Below, in pieces: positions 58,364-64,000 of a DNA stretch of 64,000 nucleotides (the stretch's first letter is position 1; each line of letters starts with the position of its first letter). The translations under genes and the position numbers were made by a program. Source of the stretch: Acidobacteriota bacterium (GTDB taxonomy: Bacteria; Acidobacteriota; Vicinamibacteria; Vicinamibacterales; SCN-69-37). Below the pieces are notes generated by a model that saw only the letters and a list, made by a program, of their open reading frames with translations, had not been told where the DNA came from and searched no databases. The stretch lies in NCBI GenBank assembly GCA_016716905.1, contig JADJUS010000022.1:372001-436000 (forward strand), read 5' to 3'.

Positions 58364-61300
58364 GTGACGCCGCCAACGAAATGGCTCCGGCGCGTGCCGG
58401 CGGTGGAACCACCGCTGCGCGCCGAGCTGCTGAGCATCGACCGCATTGAGGACCGCGCCAGGGTTCTTGCGGCCGGCCTGCTCCTTGATCCGAATCCACG
58501 ACGCCGGCCGCGCGATACGTTCCCGCGGTTCGAAGACAACGTGCGCCTGCTGCGCGCCACCTATCGCACGCTGGCCGACGACGTGCGGGCCGGACGATTT
58601 GTGGCGCCGGCCGCCGACTGGCTCATCGACAACTTTCCGCTGGTCATCGCCGAGATCACGGAGATTCGCCGGAACCTGCCGCGCCGGTACTCGCGCACGC
58701 TGCCGACGGTCGCGACCGGCGAACACGACGGCCAGGCCCGCATGTACGTGCTGGCGCTTGAACTGGTGCGCCACAGCGACAGCCGCCTGGACCGCCAGCA
58801 GCTGTTGCAGTTCCTGCACAGTTACCAGCGCATCGCGCCGCTGACCATCGGTGAGCTCTGGGCCTGGCCGAGCATGCTGAAGCTCGTCCTGATTGAAAAC
58901 CTCCGGCGGCTTGCCGAGGCGCTGATTGTGGATCGCACGGCCAGGCTGGCGGCCGACACCTACGTGTCGCAAATGACCGAGGCCGACGACCCGATCGACG
59001 ATCTCGTGGCACTGCCGGAGGCGTTCGCCCCGACGTTCATCGTGCAGTTGCTGCATCGGTTCCGTGAGTACGGCCTCCGGATTCCGTCGATGCGCCTCAC
59101 GCTTGATGACGACCTCGCCCTGCTCCATACAACGGCGGAAGAAACCATCCGCGTCGAACACCAGCGGCAAGGCGTGGCGCAGGTCTCGGTGGCAAATGCC
59201 GTCACCAGCCTGCGGCTGTGCGCCTCGATGGATTGGCGGGAATATGTCGAGGCCGTCAGCCTGGTGGAACAAGTCCTGCAGTGCGACCCGGCCAACGTCT
59301 ACGCCCGGATGGACTTCCTGAGCCGCGACGCCCAGCGACGCGCGATTGAGTCCATGGCGAAGCCGTGCGGCGAAGACCAGCGGCGCGTCGCATGGCGCGC
59401 CATCACACTCGCCAGGGAGGCCGCCGCCAGCGGATCCGTGGCTGACGCGGCGGCGCATGTCGGGTACTACCTCGTTGACCGAGGGCGCCCCACACTCGAA
59501 GCCGATCTGGGCTACCGGGCTCCGGTCCGGACCCGCGTGCGTCAGCGGTTGGCGCGCCATGCCCCTCTGTTGTTCCTGGGCTCCCTCACAGTCGGCACCG
59601 GCCTGCTCGTGGCAGGTGCGGTGGCCTACGCCGCCAGCGCCGGTGGCCCTGCGTGGTGGGTGCTCGCCGCGCTGCTGGTGCTGGTGCCCGCCAGCGACGT
59701 CGCGCTGGCCGCGATTCAGCATCTCGTCACGCGCCTGGTCCTGCCCAGGCGGCTGTCACGCCTGGAACTGGCCGACGGCGTGCCCGAGTCCGCCTGCACG
59801 ATGGTCATCGTGCCGACGCTCCTGACGTCGGTGGCACGCGTCGATGAGCTCATCGATCACATGGAAGTGCTGGCGCTCGGGAATCTCGACCGGTGCATTC
59901 ACTTCGCGATCCTCAGTGACTTCTCCGACACCACCGCACAGGAGACACCGGGGGACCAGGCCATCCTGGATCGGGCCCGCCTGGGGGTGGAAGGCCTGAA
60001 CGTGAAGCTCGGCCCCGATCATGCCGATCGGTTTTTCCTCTTCCATCGCGATCGCCAATGGAATGCCGCCGAGCACTCGTGGATGGGCTGGGAGCGCAAG
60101 CGCGGCAAGATCGAAGAATTTAATCGCCTGTTGCGCGGTGCCACCGACACCACGTTTTCGACCCAGGTGGGCGCGCTGGACGTGTTGCCCCGGGTCCGCT
60201 ACTGCATCACGCTTGATTCAGACACCCGCCTGCCGCGCGATGCCGCCAGGGAACTCATCGGCATCATTTCCCATCCGCTGAATCAACCGCGGTTCGATCG
60301 CCGGCTTGGCCGCGTGACCCGTGGCTACGGCATCCTGCAGCCGAGGGTGAGCGTGACCATGGCCAGCGCAGCCGGATCGCTCTTTGCGCGCACCTACGCC
60401 GGTCACACGGGCGTGGACCCGTACACCACGGCGGTGTCGGACGTGTACCAGGACCTCTTCAGCGAGGGCATCTTCACCGGCAAGGGCCTGTATGACGTGG
60501 ACGCCTTCGCCGCAGCCCTCGAAGGCCGCGTGCCCGAGAACACGCTGCTCTCGCACGATCTGTTTGAGGGCCTCTACGCGCGAACCGGGCTCGTCACCGA
60601 CGTCGAAGTGGTCGATGAGTATCCGTCGAGTGTGCTGGCACACGCGCGTCGGCAGCATCGCTGGGTGCGCGGCGACTGGCAGATCCTGGGATGGTTGCTG
60701 CCGTGGGTGCGGTCACGCAAGGGCTGGACGCGCAATCACCTGCCGATCATCTCGCGCTGGAAAATTCTCGACAATCTGCGCCGCAGCGTTGTCCCTCCCA
60801 CCACGCTGATACTGCTGGTGGCCGGATGGACCATCCTGCCGGGCTCGCCTCTAGCCTGGACCGCGATGGCCCTGCTGCCGCTGGTCTTTCCATGCGTGGC
60901 CAGCATCCTGGCACTGGTCCGCGGGCCGCGCGCCGGGCAGTCGTGGCACGTCTTCATGCGCACCCGGTCTGACGACGTGGACACGGCCCTCGCGCGCGTC
61001 GGCCTGCAAATCGCCTTCCTGGCCCATGACGCGGCCGAGCGCCTGCACGCCATTGTCGTCACCCTGGCGCGGATCGTGATCACGCACCGGCGCCTGCTCG
61101 AGTGGGAGACGGCGGCGGACAGCGCGGCTCGCGTCAACACCACGCGCCTGCGCACGTTCACCACCGACATGCGGGCCAGCCCGATGATCGCGTTTGGTGT
61201 GTTGATCGCCGTGATGGGCCTGCGGCCTCAGGCCCTGCCGGTAGCCGCCGTCTTTCTGGCGCTCTGGTTTGTCGCGCCGGTGATTGCCTTCCGCCTGAGC

Positions 61301-61876
61301 CAGCCGACGCCACGGCGTCGCGCCACGCTGCCGCCCGAGGACCGCGAGTACCTGCTGGCCATCGCCCGCAAGACCTGGGGATACTTCGAGACCTTCGTCG
61401 GCGACACGGACCAGCACCTGCCGCCCGACAACGTCCAGGTGCAACCGGCAACCACAATCGCGCACCGGACGTCGCCCACCAACATCGGGCTCGGGCTCCT
61501 CGCCACGCTCTCCGCCTTCGACCTGAAGTTCATCGATGCGGACACGTGCCTGCGTCGCATCAATGCGACGCTCGATACCGTCGAGCGCCTTCAGCGGTAC
61601 GAAGGACACCTCCTCAACTGGTACAACACGCAGACGCTGGAGCCCCTGTCGCCCCGGTACGTGTCCACAGTGGACAGCGGCAATCTCGCGGGTTCGCTCG
61701 TCACCATCGCCGCAGGACTGCGCGACATCGCGCCCAGCCTTGCGGCCCGCGCGACGGCCTTGTTTGACGCGATGGATTTCCGGTTCCTGTACGACCCGAA
61801 GCGCCGGCTCTTCGCCATCGGGTATCGCCTGGCCGATGCGGACCATCCTGGGACGTCTCGACACAGCGTCCTATGA
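58364..61876 (+). CDS. ndvB: Cyclic beta-1,2-glucan synthase-like protein, N-terminal part (frame ends at apparent frameshift)
   Basis: 1170 codons from GTG 58364. A cytoplasmic N-terminal region is followed by membrane segments near residues 400-460. The GT84 domain comes next with FAILSDFSD, FHRDRQWNAAEHSWMGWERKRGK, LDSDTRLP (DxD at 618-620), GIFTGKGLYDVDAF, SHDLFEGLYAR and RRQHRWVRGDW (about 764). More membrane segments lie at about 810-850 and 936-975. A glycoamylase-like domain begins near 1003 (KTWGYFETFVG). NdvB-type enzymes make and cyclise periplasmic beta-1,2-glucans. The frame ends in HPGTSRHSVL, but family sequence continues in another frame from about 61851. Confidence 0.88.
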   Translation: MTPPTKWLRRVPAVEPPLRAELLSIDRIEDRARVLAAGLLLDPNPRRRPRDTFPRFEDNVRLLRATYRTLADDVRAGRFVAPAADWLIDNFPLVIAEITEIRRNLPRRYSRTLPTVATGEHDGQARMYVLALELVRHSDSRLDRQQLLQFLHSYQRIAPLTIGELWAWPSMLKLVLIENLRRLAEALIVDRTARLAADTYVSQMTEADDPIDDLVALPEAFAPTFIVQLLHRFREYGLRIPSMRLTLDDDLALLHTTAEETIRVEHQRQGVAQVSVANAVTSLRLCASMDWREYVEAVSLVEQVLQCDPANVYARMDFLSRDAQRRAIESMAKPCGEDQRRVAWRAITLAREAAASGSVADAAAHVGYYLVDRGRPTLEADLGYRAPVRTRVRQRLARHAPLLFLGSLTVGTGLLVAGAVAYAASAGGPAWWVLAALLVLVPASDVALAAIQHLVTRLVLPRRLSRLELADGVPESACTMVIVPTLLTSVARVDELIDHMEVLALGNLDRCIHFAILSDFSDTTAQETPGDQAILDRARLGVEGLNVKLGPDHADRFFLFHRDRQWNAAEHSWMGWERKRGKIEEFNRLLRGATDTTFSTQVGALDVLPRVRYCITLDSDTRLPRDAARELIGIISHPLNQPRFDRRLGRVTRGYGILQPRVSVTMASAAGSLFARTYAGHTGVDPYTTAVSDVYQDLFSEGIFTGKGLYDVDAFAAALEGRVPENTLLSHDLFEGLYARTGLVTDVEVVDEYPSSVLAHARRQHRWVRGDWQILGWLLPWVRSRKGWTRNHLPIISRWKILDNLRRSVVPPTTLILLVAGWTILPGSPLAWTAMALLPLVFPCVASILALVRGPRAGQSWHVFMRTRSDDVDTALARVGLQIAFLAHDAAERLHAIVVTLARIVITHRRLLEWETAADSAARVNTTRLRTFTTDMRASPMIAFGVLIAVMGLRPQALPVAAVFLALWFVAPVIAFRLSQPTPRRRATLPPEDREYLLAIARKTWGYFETFVGDTDQHLPPDNVQVQPATTIAHRTSPTNIGLGLLATLSAFDLKFIDADTCLRRINATLDTVERLQRYEGHLLNWYNTQTLEPLSPRYVSTVDSGNLAGSLVTIAAGLRDIAPSLAARATALFDAMDFRFLYDPKRRLFAIGYRLADADHPGTSRHSVL

Positions 61877-64000
61877 CCTGCTGGCGTCTGAAGCGCGGCT
61901 GGCCAGCTTCATGGCGATCGCCAAGGGCGATGTGCCCGAAAAGCACTGGTTCCATCTCGGCCGTCCCACCACGAGCCTGCGCGGATCACCGGTGCTGCTC
62001 TCGTGGAGCGCGACCCTGTTCGAGTACCTCATGCCCCTGCTGCTGATGCGGTCCTCGCCGGAAACGCTGCTGGACGACTCGTGCCGGCTTGTCGTGCGGC
62101 GCCAGCGCGCCTACGCCGATGCCATCGGCGTGCCGTGGGGCATTTCGGAATCCGCCTACAACCTCGTCGATCGACTCGGCCAGTACCAGTACAAGGCGTT
62201 CGGTATTCCGGGGCTTGGCATGAAACGCGGGCTCGGCGACGAAGTGGTGGTGGCCCCGTATGCGTCGGCGCTGGCCCTCGCGATTGACCCGATTGCCAGC
62301 ACCGACAACCTGCGCCGCCTCGGCAGGGACGGCCTCGAGGGCGAGTACGGATTCGTCGACGCCATCGACTACACCAGGCGTGGCGCCGATCGCCCGGACG
62401 CCGGCCACCCGGTGACATCCACGGTCGGCGTGGTGGTGCACACGTATATGGCGCACCACCAGGGGATGATCCTGCTCGCGATCACCAACGCGCTCGGGGG
62501 CGACCGCATGATCGAGCGCTTCCATTCCGACGCCCGCGTGAAGGCGACCGAACTGCTGCTGCAGGAGCGCGTCCCCCGCGATGCGGCGACGATAGTGCCG
62601 CGCCCGAACGAGGAAGTGCGGCCCATCGTCCCGCTCGTCTCGATCCCGGTCCGTCGGTTCCCAACGCCGTTTACCGAGGTCCCCCATACACAGTTCCTGT
62701 CGAACGGCCACTACGTCACCTCGATTACCAATGCCGGCGGGGGCGGCAGCGCGTGGAATGGCCTCCCGGTCACTCGATGGGGCCCGGACGCCACGTGCGA
62801 CGCCGACGGCCAGTTCATCTACCTTCGCGATGTGCGCAGCGACCAGGTCTGGTCAGCTGCCTATCAACCCACTCGCGTCACACCAGAGGACTACTCCGTC
62901 ACGTTTTCGCCCGACCGTGTCGGCATCCGCAGGCGCGACGACGGATTGTCGACACATCTGGAGATCGCGGTCTCGACCGAAGACGACGTGGAAGTGCGGC
63001 GCCTCACCATGCGTAACCACGGCAATCGCATGCGGGAGATCGACGTCACCAGTTATGCGGAGATCGTGCTGACCTCCGCGCAAAACGACCATGCGCACCC
63101 GGCCTTTGGCAAACTCTTCGTCGAGACCGAGTACCACGCGAACAGCAGCGCGCTCGTGTGCCACCGGCGCCGCCGTGATCCGCGCGACGCCGAGGCCTGG
63201 GCGTTTCACGCCCTGAGTCTCGAAGGCCGTCCGCAGGGGCCGCTGGAGTGGGAAACCGATCGCGCACGGTTCCTGGGCCGCGGCCGCACGCCGCACAATC
63301 CGCAGGCGCTCGACGGACGCACGTTGTCGGGCACCACGGGCATTGTGCTGGATCCGATTGTCAGCCTGCGCCAGCGCATCCGGTTGCCACCCGGCGGCAC
63401 GGCGCGTCTGTGTTACTCCACGGGCATGGCATCCGACCGGGCGACGGTCGAGGCACTGGCCCGCAAGTATCACGACCTCGCCGCCTCCGCCCGGACGTTC
63501 ACGCTGGCCCGAACACGCGCGGAAAGCGCCCTCGGGCACCTGGGAGTTTCCGGTGACGAGGCGCTGCTCTTTGAGCGACTGGTGTCGCGCGTGCTTGGCA
63601 CCGACGGATCCATGCGGGCCGATGCGCACGTGATCAGCACAAACACGCTGGGGCAACCCGGGCTCTGGCCACACGCGATTTCGGGAGACTACCCCATCCT
63701 GCTCGTCCGCATGGTCGGCGCCGCGAGCGTGACACTCGTGCGTCAGGTGCTGCAGGCTCAGGAGTACTGGCGCCTCAAGGGCCTGATGGCTGATGTCGTG
63801 ATCATCAACGAACATCCGATCGGCTATCAGGACGACCTGCACGCCGCGCTCACGGCCGTCCTCAACGAAGGCCCGTGGACGACGTGGCAAGCCAAGCCAG
63901 GCGGCGCATACCTGCTCCGCTCTGACGGCATGTCAGACGCCGAGCGGGGCGTGCTCGAAGCGGTGGCCAGCGCCGTGCTCCGCGGAGACGACGGCGACCT
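61851..64000 (+). CDS. ndvB: Cyclic beta-1,2-glucan synthase-like protein, C-terminal part (3' truncated by window)
   Basis: Continuation of the preceding frame after a one-base shift at the GGG at 61850-61852; removing one G joins the reading as ADADHPGRLDTASYDLL. The rest of the glycoamylase-like domain follows (WSATLFEYLMPLLLMRS, GVPWGISESAYN, YMAHHQGMILLAITNAL). The GH94 phosphorylase-like module begins near 62695 (FLSNGHYVTSITNAGGGGSAW) and continues past the window end without a stop. No start codon with a ribosome site is evident here, so it is not a separate gene. Confidence 0.85.

Noticed and set aside
61986..62711. Minus-strand frame of 241 codons within the glucan synthase
   Set aside because: Antisense to sequence with strong glycoamylase-family motifs in the plus frame.

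Overview
The window looks like a chromosomal segment of a GC-rich Gram-negative bacterium, most likely an acidobacterium of the Vicinamibacteria type. This placement is an inference from gene content. LptD and an Oar-like TonB-dependent protein imply an outer membrane. A dense set of Ser/Thr kinases with PD40/TolB-like propellers, an ECF sigma factor next to a kinase, and an S9 peptidase with Gly/Arg-rich linkers all fit that group. No rRNA, tRNA, CRISPR array, insertion sequence or prophage was found. No gene-free stretch exceeds 300 bp.

Layout. 1-8.5 kb (+): accD (5' truncated), folC, lptD, rmlB and an rmd-like reductase, followed by a phytol-kinase/DUF92 fusion and a UbiA prenyltransferase. 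8.5-11.7 kb: GNAT, a CDP-glycerol-type phosphotransferase (+), then a LicC-like nucleotidyltransferase and htpX (-). 11.7-18.4 kb: a small secreted protein, an Oar-like TonB receptor (-), a secreted glycerophosphodiesterase (+) and a Tat-type amidase (-). 18.4-36.6 kb: six large membrane Ser/Thr kinases (called K1-K6 here), five on the minus strand. A MntA-HepT toxin-antitoxin pair sits between K4 and K5. An ECF sigma factor-kinase pair (K6) is divergent from K5. 36.6-49.5 kb: thiC, rlmI-like, rpiB, glyA, dinG-like, a TPR protein, yggS-yggU-hutI-cyclodeaminase, lepB and lepA. 49.5-58.4 kb: citrate synthase, a GT2 glycosyltransferase, an S9 peptidase, an M48 peptidase and several small envelope proteins. 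58.4-64 kb: a cyclic beta-1,2-glucan synthase-like giant gene with an apparent frameshift, running off the window.

The most unusual part is the kinase cluster. The kinase domains of the paralogues carry in-frame palindromic DNA elements at two fixed surface loops. Two unrelated 64-bp double-hairpin elements occupy the beta4-beta5 loop (K2, K4, K5 carry one; K3 carries the other). A 33-bp hairpin occupies the alphaD-alphaE loop (K2, K3, K6). Degenerate 7/8-bp tandem repeats encode part of the activation segment in K1-K5. A three-hairpin repeat interrupts what looks like a seventh kinase start just upstream of K5. A second notable point is the fused two-step isoprenoid-alcohol kinase next to a UbiA prenyltransferase.
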